Assembly (NCBI RefSeq): GCF_032062135.1
Contig: NC_092869.1
Location: forward strand, 48,947,371-49,011,370
Length of the DNA stretch: 64,000 nt
Direction of reading: 5' to 3'
From: Pyxicephalus adspersus
Lineage: Eukaryota > Chordata > Amphibia > Anura > Pyxicephalidae
The notes below the pieces were generated by a model, which was not told the DNA's origin, did not search any database, and saw nothing but the letters and a program-made list of their open reading frames with translations. This document shows, one piece after another, positions 39,121 through 51,391 of this stretch. The stretch's first letter is position 1. Each line of letters starts with the position of its first letter. Both the position numbers and the translations under genes were made by a program.

Positions 39121-39470
39121 TTCAGGTGGGAAATAAACAAGTGGAGAGGTTCCTTAGACAATTGTGTGCTTAGTGGTTTGGTGAGGGCTCCTTTCTGTGT
39201 CCTAAAGACATTGACATTGAGTTTCACCAGTTGGGGGGAAGGAATTTGATTATCCTGCACACAATCCTGACTTCAACCCTACTGAACACCTTTGAGATCA
39301 AATGGAATGAGAAATACAAGCTGGAATATTAGTTACTGACCGCACAAATTCTCTTTTGGCTAAATGGAAAGAAATTCTCATTCTTTCAAGGAACAAATGG
39401 CAACCTGCAAATTAATATCTATAGTTATGGAAGGAAATGTCCAACAAAGTTACCATTAAAAAATTAAACA
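39121..39470 (+). mobile_element. Tc1/mariner transposase fossil (C-terminal third)
   Basis: The + strand reads PDFNPTEHL (39265-39291) followed by a stop and DQMEXE-like residues, matching the Tc1-superfamily motif PDLNPIEHLWDELE. The DNA from ACAATTGTGTGCTT (39160) to CCAACAAAGTTACC (39450) aligns in order with an abundant frog and fish element I recognise. Stops and indels make it a fossil. It belongs to the same family as the piece at 40632-40795 but covers a later part of the protein. Confidence 0.75.
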
Positions 39471-39479
39471 AATAAAGTT

Positions 39480-40380
39480 GTACAATCCCATTCTTCACGT
39501 GATCCCCAACATTGGCTCAGATGTTTTCAATTCCTTTGTATAGAACCCCTAACAATGCCTTTCACTCGTAGATTACCACTAAATACCTTCCTTCCCATAA
39601 ATGATTCACCGGGGCTGCAAAGAGTGCCCAACAGACACTGAAACATTCACCAGAGACGATTCATCTCTAAAGTGCTCATTTGTCTTTCAGGTCATTATGG
39701 GCATTTTCAATTCACAGCATGCTTTAGTTTCCCAATCCCACCCTTTGCATGAACTTACTTCTACAAATATGGATTGAGGCCTCCAGAAACATTGGGATAA
39801 GAGATACAAATGAGAGGAAAGTATTAGGTGGTTACAAAAGAAATTATTATTAGCTTGTTATTTCTATTTAACATGAATACGGACAGAAATGGCCCCGTGG
39901 GCCTGCACACACATTGGAGTCCCAGGAACCAGAAACGTGGATGTTCAGATTTAAATGCTGATTTCCAAAGGGGAGAAATGTTAAAAGTTCTGAGAACATT
40001 AGGAAGTGGTGATAATGATGATAAGGATTTTTATTATTGCTCTGTTCTGGTTTTAGGGATTTATGGAGAGTTATCTGACAAACACTAAACCACAGAGAAA
40101 AAAAATAATACTTTGTATCCAAAACTTGCACCATCCCAAACTTTTTAACACTCTCATCTGTAAATTTTACAAACGTACAATAAACAGCAATTGATTTCTC
40201 ATTGATATCTATAATTCTTGACTTTTTTGACATTTTCAGCTCATCCAGGACTGGTGGCCCAAAAACTATTTCTATACGGGCGGATGTAGATGGAAGCCCC
40301 TGCAAATGATGAGTTCTGGGGTTTTCATTGAATGTTCCTGTTCATATTACAGAATACAAAAACATTGCAGACCAGCTTTT
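39480..40380. other. No gene seen
   Basis: No exon or element recognised. Confidence 0.45.
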
Positions 40381-40383
40381 TAT

Positions 40384-40637
40384 ATGGGGGAACCCCTAAA
40401 ATAATTTTTTGGTTTTTCAAGGAATCTCTATTACAATCACTAGATCACAGTATATTGGTATTGGGGTCAGTAGGAAGAATCTCTCTTACATTGCTGGCCA
40501 GTGGGAAGAATGTCACCCTTACAGATAGCCAAAAACATCATTGGTGTCACTTATACTGTCCTGGGAGGTGCAAACTGCTCATTGCCCCAGGAACCCCTAG
40601 TGCCCCCTGGAGGCACCCTGGCTGAGAATCACTGTTG
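40384..40637 (-). repeat. Dispersed repeat, family B (inverted copy)
   Basis: Inverted relative to 26138: GGGGAACCCCTAAAATAA, AATCTCTCTTACATTGCTGG, CCAGTGGGAAGAATGTCACC, CTTACAGATAGCCAAAAACA, AGGAACCCCTAGTGCCCCCT and AGAATCACTG. Confidence 0.85.
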
Positions 40638-40795
40638 TGGACATTTCTGTTCTTTCCAACTCATGGTAACAGTTTGGGAAGGCATATCTTTGTTCCAACA
40701 TTACTGCACCCCTGTGTACAAAACCAGCTCCATTAAATCATGGTGTGACCAGTTTGGTGTTGGGGGACTCAACCCCATTGGCCCCTTTTTAGGAT
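40632..40795 (+). mobile_element. Tc1/mariner transposase fossil (central part)
   Basis: The + strand encodes VTVWEGISLFQHYCTPVYKT and then SIKSWCDQFGV, corresponding to the family block with LFQHDCAPVHKA. The catalytic Asp of HDCAP is replaced by Tyr here, so the copy could not be active. It abuts the family-B repeat just upstream. Confidence 0.75.
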
Positions 40796-41091
40796 GGTGC
40801 TGATTGATATGAACCAGGTCAAGGCACACATTTTCAGAGACTTTGGAAAGCCTTACTGGAGGGACTGGGACGACACAGATGGCGGTGGTTCCATAATCAT
40901 GCCCATGGTTTGTTATGAGATGTCCAATAAGCCAATGTAGTGTGGTTTGGCCATGCATCTACAAACATTGGGCTTTGTAGTATACCTTCCTTTTTTTTCC
41001 ACATCACTCTGTATAATTACAAAGGTTCATTTTAGGTGAAAATGTAATATTCTGGTAAAGGGGGGAGGGGAAGGTAAAACTTCAGGCTTAA

Positions 41092-41416
41092 TTCGCATAC
41101 ACACTTTCAATTATAGATGTTTGAAGGGATCTTTCACAATCCTTTCCAACGACTAAGCACTGCACGATGCATGAACTAGTGTTGTACATACGGCCCCATT
41201 CTGCTCTATGGAGAGGGGAGGGGAGAGCGACAGAGCGGCACCCCACTGCACGTTCTCCCCCTTGCATTACCAATGTTCGTCGTTCATCGTCTGTGGATCT
41301 GCCAGGAAGGTCATTTGGACGATGAATGACGCGCACTGTACACACTTCAGATTCTCGTCTGATATTGGCCCTGAGCTGATTATCGGGCAAGAACCATTGG
41401 AAGTGTGTACAAAGCT
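41092..41416. mobile_element. TTAA-type MITE, family A copy 3
   Basis: A 325-bp element between TTAA (41088-41091) and TTAG (41417-41420, one mutation). The ends are TTCGCATACACACTTTCAAT and, reverse-complemented, AGCTTTGTACACACTTCCAA. The interior shares TTTCACAATCCTTTCCAACG and the purine-rich GGAGAGGGGAGGGG block with the inverted copy at 31324-31601. Confidence 0.8.
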
Positions 41417-41743
41417 TTAGTCCTACTGTTAGATCTCATTATATTCATCTTAGCAGCAACTACATATCCTGTGAGTACAAAACAAAATGGCGGCCAAAGC
41501 CACCCAACTCTGGTTTGCCCTTCAAGCTTGGTGCAGCTTGCAGGACCCCCAGCTGATATCATTTTAGTTTGTTCATTCTCGATACGTTTAAATCAGCAGC
41601 AAGACAATCCTTGATGATTCTACCATAAAGACTCAGAAATTTCCTGGCCACATTGTTTTCCTTTTTCCAAATTCCGATGTTCCTCTCCCACCAATTCCAA
41701 TGAAGATTACGAGTAGCCATTTTATTGCACATTGCTCACACCT

Positions 41744-41953
41744 TGGGTCTGATTTATTAAAGTTCCCCAAAACTGGAGATGAGAGACTGAATATAGGGGA
41801 TTCAGCAAACCTGGAATGCATTGCTTAAAAAGCAGTTATTATTAGTTGGCAAATGTTTTCAGTCCTTGACCACATCCATCCCAGATTTTCTGGATCACCC
41901 AGGTTCTCCCATTATAGTCCATCTTCCCCAGTATCGGAGAACTTTAATAAACA
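41744..41953. mobile_element. MITE family D (copy 1)
   Basis: About 210 bp starting GGGTCTGATTTATTAAAG and ending ACTTTAATAAACAG; the middle has GCAAACCTGGAATGCATT and CTGGATCACCCAGGTTCTCC, shared with 45261 and 46433. Non-coding. Confidence 0.8.
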
Positions 41954-41959
41954 GAACCA

Positions 41960-44900
41960 TTGTGACCAGCAGGAAACCTGGCAGTACAGACATCACTATA
42001 GTGCTTGTGGACATGACGTGGCTGCAAAAAAAGTGAATGTGAGTGTTTTATTTTAAAATGTTTCAATTGTTGATGATGATGACATCATATCATTCATGCA
42101 GGTTCCTTAGGTGGGGAATGTTATTTTGCATTTTTTCAGATGGGATGTAAGTATGGCCACCAATGGGACAAGGGTGTTTATTGGCCTAATCGGTGCTAAC
42201 TGAGGACTTTTCTCCATCTTGGACAGCACGGTGTAGAAGTTAAAACAGGTTAAAGCAGCAAACTCACACTAATAGTAATTGTACCATACAAATAAATGGC
42301 CTCCTAATTTGTTGCCCCCCTTATGTCAGGGGCTTTTCCTTCCCCCCACAAAGCCAGGCCTGAAAGGACCCCTGGGATTGGGTTGAAATGGCACCGGGCT
42401 GTGGTGCAGCTACTGACAAGAGGTGATGGTAACACAGAGAAGACTAAGCAAGCTGGCCACAGTGATTAGAAGTAACCACAAAGCTCACAAATGTTTTTTT
42501 CCCTCATCGTTGTTTCATGACAAAACATTAGTCACCTCAATCAGCGGATTACTCAAGGGATGAAACACTAGCTTGCTGGGGCCACTGGCTGTGAATCGGT
42601 ACCTGGGACTAATTATTAAAATATAGAGAATTGATCGCATCATGGATGGAAACTGACAGCCACAAGAATGAGAGGTCAGCCCAACAAAACCAAAGTTTGT
42701 GCTTAATAAAGTGACCCCGGCCTGCTAGCCAACCATATTTACATAGCTACAACGTCTAATCTTCTTGAAGGCCATTAGCAGACAACGCTGTGGTACAGGG
42801 TTTCCGTGTTTGAAATTTGGATGAAGATTTGCAGGATTATTCAATAGCTTGGTGCAAAGCCTGAGGCTGGCTAAGAAAAGTCTAAGGTCCCACAGGGAAA
42901 CCTATTGGTTTCAAGTTTCCATACCATGCAAACTATTTTCTTTTCTCAGTTTTATATTACTCTGTTTGGGATTCCTCCCTCTTGCCCATCTTTGAACATT
43001 TGCCGATCACTACAGCAGATAACAAAATGGCGGCTGAAGTCACCCTCATCTGATATCATCGATATCATGGAGTCAAATCTAAATTCTAATAATAATCTAT
43101 AGTATTAATCCATCAAAACCATAATATCACATGCAGCTAATTAAACCCAACATAAGGATTTCTATAAGGGATTCCTTGGCCAACCTCACCTGAGGTCAAT
43201 TGGCACCAGCAAATTGTAACGTTAGCCCCATAAGCGGAGGCCTACTAGGAGAATATTTTAGTGTTCATGAACTTGACCTCACAACTTGCTTCCCTTAAGG
43301 GCCCCGTCTAAGATTCCTAGAACTTCCTTGTCTTTGAGGAGACCACCAAATGGTCCAGGCAAGTGGCAAAGATGATTGATGCTTCTGTTACCCATAGCTA
43401 GCACCTGGTTTGGAGGTATAGGATTCGGTCTGCAGCATCCCTGAGTGACCACGGCTGCATATTTTCAGGAAATAACTTTTGCCAGGATTAGTGTTATCAG
43501 CAAAACATTATTACTGTGATTCTGCGGCAAATTGAGAATAGATAGGGAAAATCTCTATGCACCACAGGCCTACGCAGCTCATTCAATTCACGATCTGGTC
43601 CATAATGTGGCCATGGTAGGTAACCTCATCGAGTTTTTCTGCTCAAACGAACAAAGAGAGTTCCCTGATAGGAGGAGAGCAATATTCGTTTGCATTACCG
43701 TGGGATGAAAAAATGCTGCAATTGCACCATATTGCTTCCATATTCACCCATGTGAACCCCATAGCACCCAGACAATGTAAATGTATAATGAGAAAGGAAC
43801 TAAAATATTGATATTGGGTGAACATTGTTCCAAATGAATTGAAAGACATAATTATGCTGGGATGTGTCACCAGGACTTTCTGAGAACCTTGGGACAGCTC
43901 AGAGCGGTTCTTTTGCCATCTTTACGAGTGCGAGTTTCTAACTTGTGATCTGTTTTTACATATCTGCCCGGATTTTGAAACTTCCGTCTGGTCTCCAAAA
44001 TGTCCTTAATTACTTGGAGGAAGCGTGTGTGTGTGTTTTTGATGTTCTTAGCAAGGCATGCAGTGTAAGATTTCAGCTCTCGCAGCTGCCTATAAATCAG
44101 TTTTAGTACACAGATTGCGGCCTCTCCTGTTCCATGTTTGTTAATCAGCGACCGGTCTGCTTCAGATTCTTACATGGAGGAAACTCGGGTAAATGAGGGA
44201 AGATTAGCATACTGTTCCAGCTTCTTGGTATTAATAACCTTTTATTTTTTCCTTCTTTATGTGTGTGATTTGTGTTTTGTTTCACATTTGGGGGTTTTTA
44301 GGGGCCCAACAAGGCACCACAATGACTTCTAAGCACCTGGCGTTCCCAACTAAGCCTTGATTTCAGCTCTTGTACTTTGGCAACCCCTCCAAATCCCTTA
44401 ACCCATACCAAAAACAAATAGAACATTGCTGCTTCGTGTTTTTATGTATTTATAGATAGCTTCAATCATTGTCATCAGATGTCCACAAAACCAGAACTTT
44501 CCATTGTAGTGGATCTGCAAGTGATAAATCTTTTCTTTTAGATAAGAGAAGTTCCTTGGCAATGACCACGGGGCCACTGACTTGGAATTTTGGCATTCAG
44601 TAATTGCTAAAACTGGGATAGAACTGATATGGAACACCCAGTGCACCATTCAAGGTTACCACCATAAGCCCTGATAAGGAGGAATCTTCTTCAACCCTTG
44701 AAATGCGGTCAGAGGCAGACATAGGGAGGAGCAAAGGGCCCCAGAGGCCCACATTGGCCCCCAGTCAGATCTAGACAGGGGTCCTTCCTGTTGGCTGGGT
44801 CTGCCACTAATTACTAAACCGTCTATGAAAAGTGCGGAGTGGTGCTTTTTGACTTTTCAGTTCGGCTTGGCTGTCTGGGCTCACAGGGCTTGGGTTGGAA

Positions 44901-45255
44901 GTTGTACGGCCGTATGGAATTATCGCACTTTTAGGATTTCTTGCTTCTAGTTGCACCAAGCCATTCCTTTTCATATAGACTGGTAGCAAATGTAGCTAAT
45001 CAGTATCTAATCCTCAGGAGCAGCAGAGGTCTCCATGCAGAGATCCCCAATGTCCCATCTGTTCAATCAGCAGCACACGTGAGCTTTGTTCATTGCAGAG
45101 TTACAGGTTTGACTCAGCCGAGCGGGCATTGCAGACCTCTACAGAGAGACCGCTGATTTCATACACATAGCATCCTGGCAGGGCTCAGGTGTCCTGGAAT
45201 GAACCGTAGCACTTTGCTTGTCTTGCTAGCAAATTCAGAGCTACATGGGACTCAA
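41960..45255. other. Gene-free region with one enhancer-like stretch
   Basis: No exon supported. The stretch 43900-44190 is unique and complex, with a CTTAATTACTTGG homeodomain-type core, and has the look of a conserved element. 42480-42600 is similar (CCTCAATCAGCGGATTACTC). Neither can be confirmed here. Confidence 0.3.
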
Positions 45256-45260
45256 ACATT

Positions 45261-45464
45261 GGGCCTGATTTATTAAAGCTCTCCAAGACTACAGAAGATA
45301 GACTATCATGGGAGAACATGGGGGATCCGGAATGGATCTGGTTCAGGATTTAACCATTTGACAAATATTGGCAAATGATGTTTGAGAAATTCAGGTTTTG
45401 CTGGATCACCCAGGTTCTCCCATAATATTCTATCTTCTTGTAAAGCTTTCATAAATTAGGCCCA
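45261..45464. mobile_element. MITE family D (copy 2)
   Basis: Runs from GGGCCTGATTTATTAAAGCT to AAGCTTTCATAAATTAGGCC, an inverted-repeat pair of about 20 bases at the two ends of a 204-bp element. The interior has CCGGAATGGATCTGG and TGGATCACCCAGGTTCTCCC. Confidence 0.85.
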
Positions 45465-46430
45465 TCGCTTATAATAGAGAAATCACTGCAAATGCACATA
45501 GCAAATTCTACAATTCCAGTTGATGACGGGGTCTCCGTAAAGAAATTAGATTGTACAGTACAAGGAGCAGTGTCCCAAAGCAACCAATCAGAATTGGTTT
45601 TGTTAGAAGCAGTAGATCGCTGCTGAGGTCCCATCATCACCTTCTTGCTGGGGTGGCTTTAGCTGCAGCCAGCCATCTGTCCCCCATTTATTCCGCGGAA
45701 GCAGTTATCAGTGTTTGCAGATTTTTTTTCTTAGCTATTTGGATATTTTCTTTTTTTCAGTTCAGTGTGTTTTGTATATGTGAGGTTTCCTTGGGAATCA
45801 TACACAAATCCAGATGATGGACTATTACTGCTGCTTGCAGGGAGATGACGAAATGTCCCAATAGATTGTTTTCTTTGGTCTTGTTCCTTCCCGCACCAAG
45901 TCACGTCACTTCAATCCTTGCTGGAGATTCTGTCGCTGCACACAAAATCCACAACTTTCCGCTCTGATAATGGGAGGATTGTCAAGAATTGAAATTTTCT
46001 GCTCATGTCAGATCCAACAGGAAAAGTTATTGTAAGGACTGGAAGATGGGAAAAGCACTATAATGCAGAGCTGTGCTCATTCATATTTCATTAAATGTCA
46101 TTAGAGCACCTCAATCTGAATCTCATGCATTCCCTGTACAGCAGAGCTCTGATGGGGTGAAGGAGAAGCAGTACAAGGAGCCAATTAAGGGGCTAATATT
46201 CTAATTGGAGGAGAAAGCAGAGGGAAAGAATGATGACTTTATGAGTCTTCTGCTTCCCAAGTCACAGGCTGGGGTAAGACCAGTAACAGTTTACATATAT
46301 ATATCTCCAGTTATATGGCTGTGCAATATAAGACAATGCCTGAAAAAGAATAGCCACTTGCACTGCTGTCCATTGTGACGCGGACCCATTGAATGGAGCA
46401 GCACCCAGGGGACATCAGAGGGTGCAGCAT
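45465..46430. other. No gene; candidate conserved stretch
   Basis: 46030-46260 is unique sequence with several TAAT/ATTA cores (CATTAAATGTCATTAGAGC, CCAATTAAGG, CTAATTGGAG) and no repeat signature. It is a plausible enhancer-type block but unproven. Confidence 0.3.
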
Positions 46431-46432
46431 AC

Positions 46433-46646
46433 CGGCCTGATTTATTAAAGCTTTACAAAGCTGCAGAAGATAGACTGCCATGGGACAAGCTGGGTGACCT
46501 AGCAAACCTGGAATGGATCCGGTCCAGGATAGAAAATATTGGGAAACTAATAGCAAACGATTTTTAGGAAATCCAGTCCAGGTTTGCTGGATCTCCCAGG
46601 TTCTCCTCTATGTTTCCCAGTCTCCAGAGCTTTAATAAATCCGTCC
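46433..46646. mobile_element. MITE family D (copy 3)
   Basis: GGCCTGATTTATTAAAGCTT at the left and AGAGCTTTAATAAATCC at the right form terminal inverted repeats. The interior GCAAACCTGGAATGGATCCG and TTGCTGGATCTCCCAGGTTC match the other copies. Confidence 0.85.
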
Positions 46647-46649
46647 TGT

Positions 46650-48150
46650 AAATGAGCCCTAACAAGAAAGTTTACTTAACCTATTTCTTCCTCAGCTGCC
46701 GGGGTTCTCCTTTTCTGTGTGCTAGGTCCATCATTGGCCATGTGACATACAATGCGGGATTATGGGACAAAGGGATTGGTCACATGGAGGAGGAACCTGC
46801 GGAGGAGCAAGCTATATGCTGAGACAGCTCACTCTTTGCAGTACACCAGGCACTGGGGTCCCTTTAGGGGTTTTACCCCAATTAGTATACTGGAGTCAAA
46901 ATTGAAACTACAATTAGCAACGGCACATGACGTGAACAGCCTGTCTGCCTATAGGAGCGCAGCACTGTCAGCCAATCAGATAATACTGCACTGCACAGTG
47001 CTGGAAATCCAAGAAAATTGGAGGAGACTCAGAGATGACCATATTAGTGACCTGATGTTCCTTCACTATCCAATCAGAGCCAGCGGGGGGACCCTGGGGA
47101 GCGGGGGGTCCAAACTGTGATCTTCTTCCAAGATGTAATAACAAAAAGCCAACTTTTCAGCATATCTGTGTGCAAACTCTTTAAACATTTGAGAATTGTA
47201 ATGGAATTCATGGAAAATCATGTTCACCTCAATGAAAAGGTCATCTTTGATCCAACATGTCAGTGACGCTCCAAGAACTCCAACCCACCCCGTGTGAGTA
47301 CAAAAATTAAACACCTTTGGCCTGATGGAAATCTGTAGAGGTGCGGCGTGGGCCAATCAAAAGAGACATCAGAGCTTAGAGGAATAATTACAGCAAATGT
47401 AAGAAGATTCATATTAAACGTGCTGACATCACCATCCTAGTGAAAAGTCCAGGGAATGCTGTGCTGCGGGTGAATATCCGGGGAAAGGGAATAGATAAAA
47501 GAGATAGTACGGACCCATTTATTCTTTGCTCCTCACACCTTTATATCCAGGTAGTGTGTACGTGTGACCTTGCCAAGGTGCGGGAACACAAATAGGAGCC
47601 AATCTCTAGTTAGAATGGAGGTGACAGGAGCGAGAATCACTGCACACGCTGACAAATGCCATGAAGGGTCTAATGTGAAGGTTCATTCTGCAGGATGGGG
47701 CAAAAGGGCATTTTCTGCCCCCCCCCCCCCCAGACCCCACCCATCCTACTTCCAGTAATATTGTGCAATCTTCCCTGTTCATTGTATTGGCCATACTCCA
47801 CATCAAAGGCTTGCAAACTGACCCATACATTACAGATAAGCCTTTGAAGATTCCGGGGACACTTTTTTTGGTTCATTTGATATGATCATTGCCAATTGAT
47901 AAAATGTCTGCAAACATTGGCTTTTACATATGAAAGGCAGACGGATTCTTCTAGATTCCGGGTAATACGAGTCAGGAGAAACTGATTGCCTAAAAATTCT
48001 CCTTGTTCTGAAAGCAATGTTCAGGCATCCTGATTGGCCAGTTTGGGAAGTTATAATTCCTGCGCAGGTGAAGCCGGCATGGCTGGGCATCTTGGCGATG
48101 GAAGCATGCGCAGATAGGAGGCTAGGGGACAGCCCGTCTCTTTCTGCAAT
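46650..48150. other. No gene seen
   Basis: No exon supported. A C-homopolymer of about 15 lies near 47719-47733. Confidence 0.45.
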
Positions 48151-48155
48151 AATGA

Positions 48156-48745
48156 CCGGCCTGATCTATTAAAACTGAAAATGCTTTAACCCCCCCGGCG
48201 TTCTAATTCTATCCGTATTTCCAGGTAAAAAGCGTTACATTTTTTTGCATGGAAATCTTTTTACGTCCCAGGCTTTTAGGCTAAACCCACCGAAATATGT
48301 CCAATATTTAATATATTTATTAGTAAACTTTAAATAAAAAAGACACAAAAACCTGTTAAAAAATACAGAAACTTTGTAATATAACTGTGGAGTGGCATGT
48401 ATAATATTTAAATAAAATAATTTTATATATTAAATCAAGATTTCAGTGTATTGGACTCAATATGGTTATTTAGAATTGAATCCAATACAAATGATTTGAA
48501 TTTCCTCCCGCCAGCACCAACGTCACTGGGAAACCCCGGAGATTGTCGCTCCATTAGGCGGCTGAAGATCGGAGGTAGAAGACGTGTCACCAGGAGCTGC
48601 GGGGACCAGCAGGACGCCGGGGGGCGACAATGGTAAGGGGTTTTTATCTTTTTAGTGACCCCGAGTGTGAGTCGGGATTACCACTAGGGGGGTTAAAGAA
48701 ACGCGGGATCACCAGGTATTCTTTTATCACAAACATTTACAAAAT
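48156..48745. mobile_element. Possible MITE family D, split by a nested TTAA element
   Basis: GGCCTGATCTATTAAAACTG (48158) looks like the left end of family D, and GGGATCACCAGGTATTC (48704-48720) like its central GGATCACCCAGGTTCTC block. Between them lies the TTAA element at 48190-48692. The matches are short, so the nested-insertion reading is tentative. Confidence 0.4.
48190..48692. mobile_element. piggyBac-like MITE with TTAA flanks and CCCCCC ends
   Basis: A 503-bp element flanked by TTAA on both sides (48186-48189 and 48693-48696). The ends are CCCCCCCGGCGTTCTAATTC and, reverse-complemented, CCCCCCTAGTGGTAATCCCG. TTAA duplications with C-rich termini are characteristic of piggyBac-type elements. 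AT-rich left half, GC-rich right half, no transposase. Confidence 0.85.
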
Positions 48746-48749
48746 ATCT

Positions 48750-50620
48750 CATCATTTGACTTTTCAATAATTGGTTTTAGCCCAACAAAAATCACTAAAT
48801 TTTCCTCTGATTCCCTTCCAATGGAGAATCTAATCTTTTAGTGAATAATTGGATTTCTAAAAGAATGTCAACCCATTAGGATCCACGCCACTGACAGAAA
48901 GGAGAAAGCTTCCTTCAGGATATTTATGAATAAACCCGGGACTGCTATGGATTTTAGTGCCCGATCCACCACCTTTGTATAGGAATAGCTGAACCCGGTT
49001 TTGGACCGGTAGAGATTAGATGTCTCCTCCAGCGAGCGCGGCTTTCCATTTCTTTCATTCCACAAATGGGACAATTAACCCCCTGCGCGCCAGAACAACT
49101 TCATCTCACTTCTTGCAGATTCCATTATGCAATAACAAATTCTCATTTATCTTCACCCACTGATTGCCAGCCCTGATAATCTCTGATAATCCCGTCTAGC
49201 TGAGCATTTATTTAAGCAAATGTTTGTTTTCTTTCCATGGAGTGGCCCTGCTGTAGGCTCCTTGTTTACTGGATTTAGTTTAGCTCAGCTAATCAGGGGC
49301 CTCAATTTGTAAACAATGATCATTTAAAACCTTAAACCCTATTATCACAGGTGCCTGAGATGCATAAGCTGCCCCATAGCCTTCATTTGTTTTAATGATC
49401 ATTACACTGAAATGGAGGAAAAGCTGCAGCTGTGGGCAGACCTTAGCATTTGAAAATAATCAGAAAGAGTAAATTGGGTGGGACCTGGGGCCAATCAGAA
49501 ATGTATAGGTAGGCCAGGACCAGCATGTACAGCCAATGGACATTGGATGATGTGAGAGATCATGGACCAATGTACACACAGCACCATTCAGTTCTATGGC
49601 AAGCAGCACCTCACTGTGCTCGCCTACATAGGAGTGAATGGCAGTCATTCAGGAGAAGATGTACATCAATCCACTGCAGAATTATAAATGACATTGGGGT
49701 ATGACTGTGCAGAATGGCAGAGGTGCTGGGATCTGCAATGGTATGCATTTGGGACTCCCATATATTTGCATAAAACTGTCCCTGGTTCCTACAAGACAAA
49801 TGCAATTTTTTAGAAGAGCATCATTGGCTGCATTCCTCCATTTATAACATTAAAGCTGCCATGTCTCTCTCATAGGCCATTACACAACAAGCTGCATTAG
49901 CGCCTTAGATGTGTAAAAGTCGCCTGTAAATCATTATAACCAGCAGCATTGCATGAAGGAGCAGCGTAACATACCGATAGTGCTAATGCGGCCCCTCAAT
50001 CACCAGGCGTTGTACCCGCAGGGCACGATTTACATATCAGAGCTTGTAGGCACGCAAGTCCTGTGCCCCCCACCAGGATCACCTTTCTAATGTCGAATAT
50101 TTCCCTACCTGGCTTGGTATACTTTTGTATTGAAATAAGAGAAGTATTTCTACTGAGTCTGCAGAGAAATGTTAGCGCAATAATTATAATGGAAATGTTT
50201 GAACCTCCGTACTGAGATACATTGCAGTGCAGCGCAGCGCACAAAGCACACCATGGTGCACAGTATATACTGATGTGGTGTGAAGCGACTCTATTCAGAT
50301 CTTTGTGTTAAATGAAAGTGGATCACGGGAAATGATGTGCTAAAATAAAATGTGCTCTTCCATGTGCTGCAGGTGCGTTGCTTTCTTGCATCGGGCAATG
50401 CAGTGCATGATGCCCACGTTACCAAGATATAAATGGGCGCCGTAATACACCTTCTCTTATATTGCCGGACAGTGTACTGCAAGAAATTCAGGTGCAGCAA
50501 TGCATGGTTTAGTAGCACCCAGGATTATGTGTGAATGGCTCTAAAGGGCTCAGTTAGATTCATGCAATGCTTTTAATGTGCATGCATGTGGTATCATCTG
50601 CACCCAGGCCCATTCTAAAG
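48750..50620. other. No gene; candidate conserved stretch at 49090-49440
   Basis: No exon. 49090-49440 is unique and complex, with paired CTGATAATC motifs, GTAAACAATGATCATTTAAA and TTTAATGATCATTACACTG, which look like forkhead and homeodomain cores. Among the flank sequences it has the strongest enhancer-like look, 8 kb upstream of the gene. From 49450 to 50580 nothing specific was recognised. Confidence 0.35.
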
Positions 50621-50624
50621 GATG

Positions 50625-51142
50625 TACCGTATAAGACGCTCTGGAATATAAGACGCACCCAATTTTAAAGGAGCAAAATCTAGAAAAAAAAGATTCTGAA
50701 AGATTATTCCCCTTCTGATCACTCATGTGCCATTCATACCGTATTCCCCTTCTGATCACTCATGTGCCATTCATACCGTATTCCCCTTCTGATCACTCAT
50801 GTGCCATTCATACCGTATTCCCCTTCTGATCACTCTGTGCCGTTCACTTACCTTTTTTTCCACTGTACAGCCGGGTAACTCCGTTAGGGAAGGGATCAGC
50901 AGCGTGCTTCCGGGTTCAGAATCGCGGGGGCGCGTGTGCCGGCTTCTTTAGCTCTGCACTGCAGCCAGGAGGAGACACACATTGCAGCCAGCATCGAGGA
51001 GACACACGCAGGATCGGGTATCGGGTGAGTATCTTATTTTAATTATTTTTTAACACAGTGTTTGTTGTATAAGACGCACCAACTTTCCCCCCCCCAGTTT
51101 TGGGGAAGAAAAAGTGCGTCTTATACGGCAAAAAATACGGTG
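50625..51142. mobile_element. MITE with TATAAGACGCACC ends (family E)
   Basis: The left end ACCGTATAAGACGCTC with a second ATATAAGACGCACCCAATTT just inside is matched by the right end, whose reverse complement is CACCGTATTTTTTGCCGTAT followed by AAGACGCACTTTTTC. The right end folds on itself around GTATAAGACGCACC...GTGCGTCTTATAC. I recognise this GCGTCTTATA element as widespread in vertebrates but cannot name the superfamily securely. The interior holds a 37-bp tandem repeat. Confidence 0.75.
50707..50850. repeat. 37-bp tandem repeat inside the family-E MITE
   Basis: Three exact copies of a 37-bp unit beginning TTCCCCTTCTGATCACTCAT (50707, 50744, 50781) and a partial fourth from 50818. Exact identity suggests recent expansion. 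Confidence 0.95.
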
Positions 51143-51219
51143 ACCCCCCCCACAGGCCCAAGGAAGGGCATTCATGCCCAGCAACCACATATACGTGGAT
51201 TGTACACAGCCCAGGATAC

Positions 51220-51372
51220 AATACACAGAGATCACAACACACAGAGATCACAACACACAGAGATCACAATACGCAGAGATCACAACACATAGAGATCACA
51301 ATACACAGAGATCACAATACACAGAGATCACAACACATAGAGATCACAATACACAGAGATCACAACACACAG
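51220..51372. repeat. 16-bp tandem repeat
   Basis: About nine copies of CACAGAGATCACAACA, with alternating AACA/AATA variants. Because 16 is not a multiple of three, all three frames read the same residues (HRDHNTQRSQ-like), which explains the overlapping ORFs here. Confidence 0.95.
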
Positions 51373-51391
51373 CTCACCAGCGGTCAGGTAC

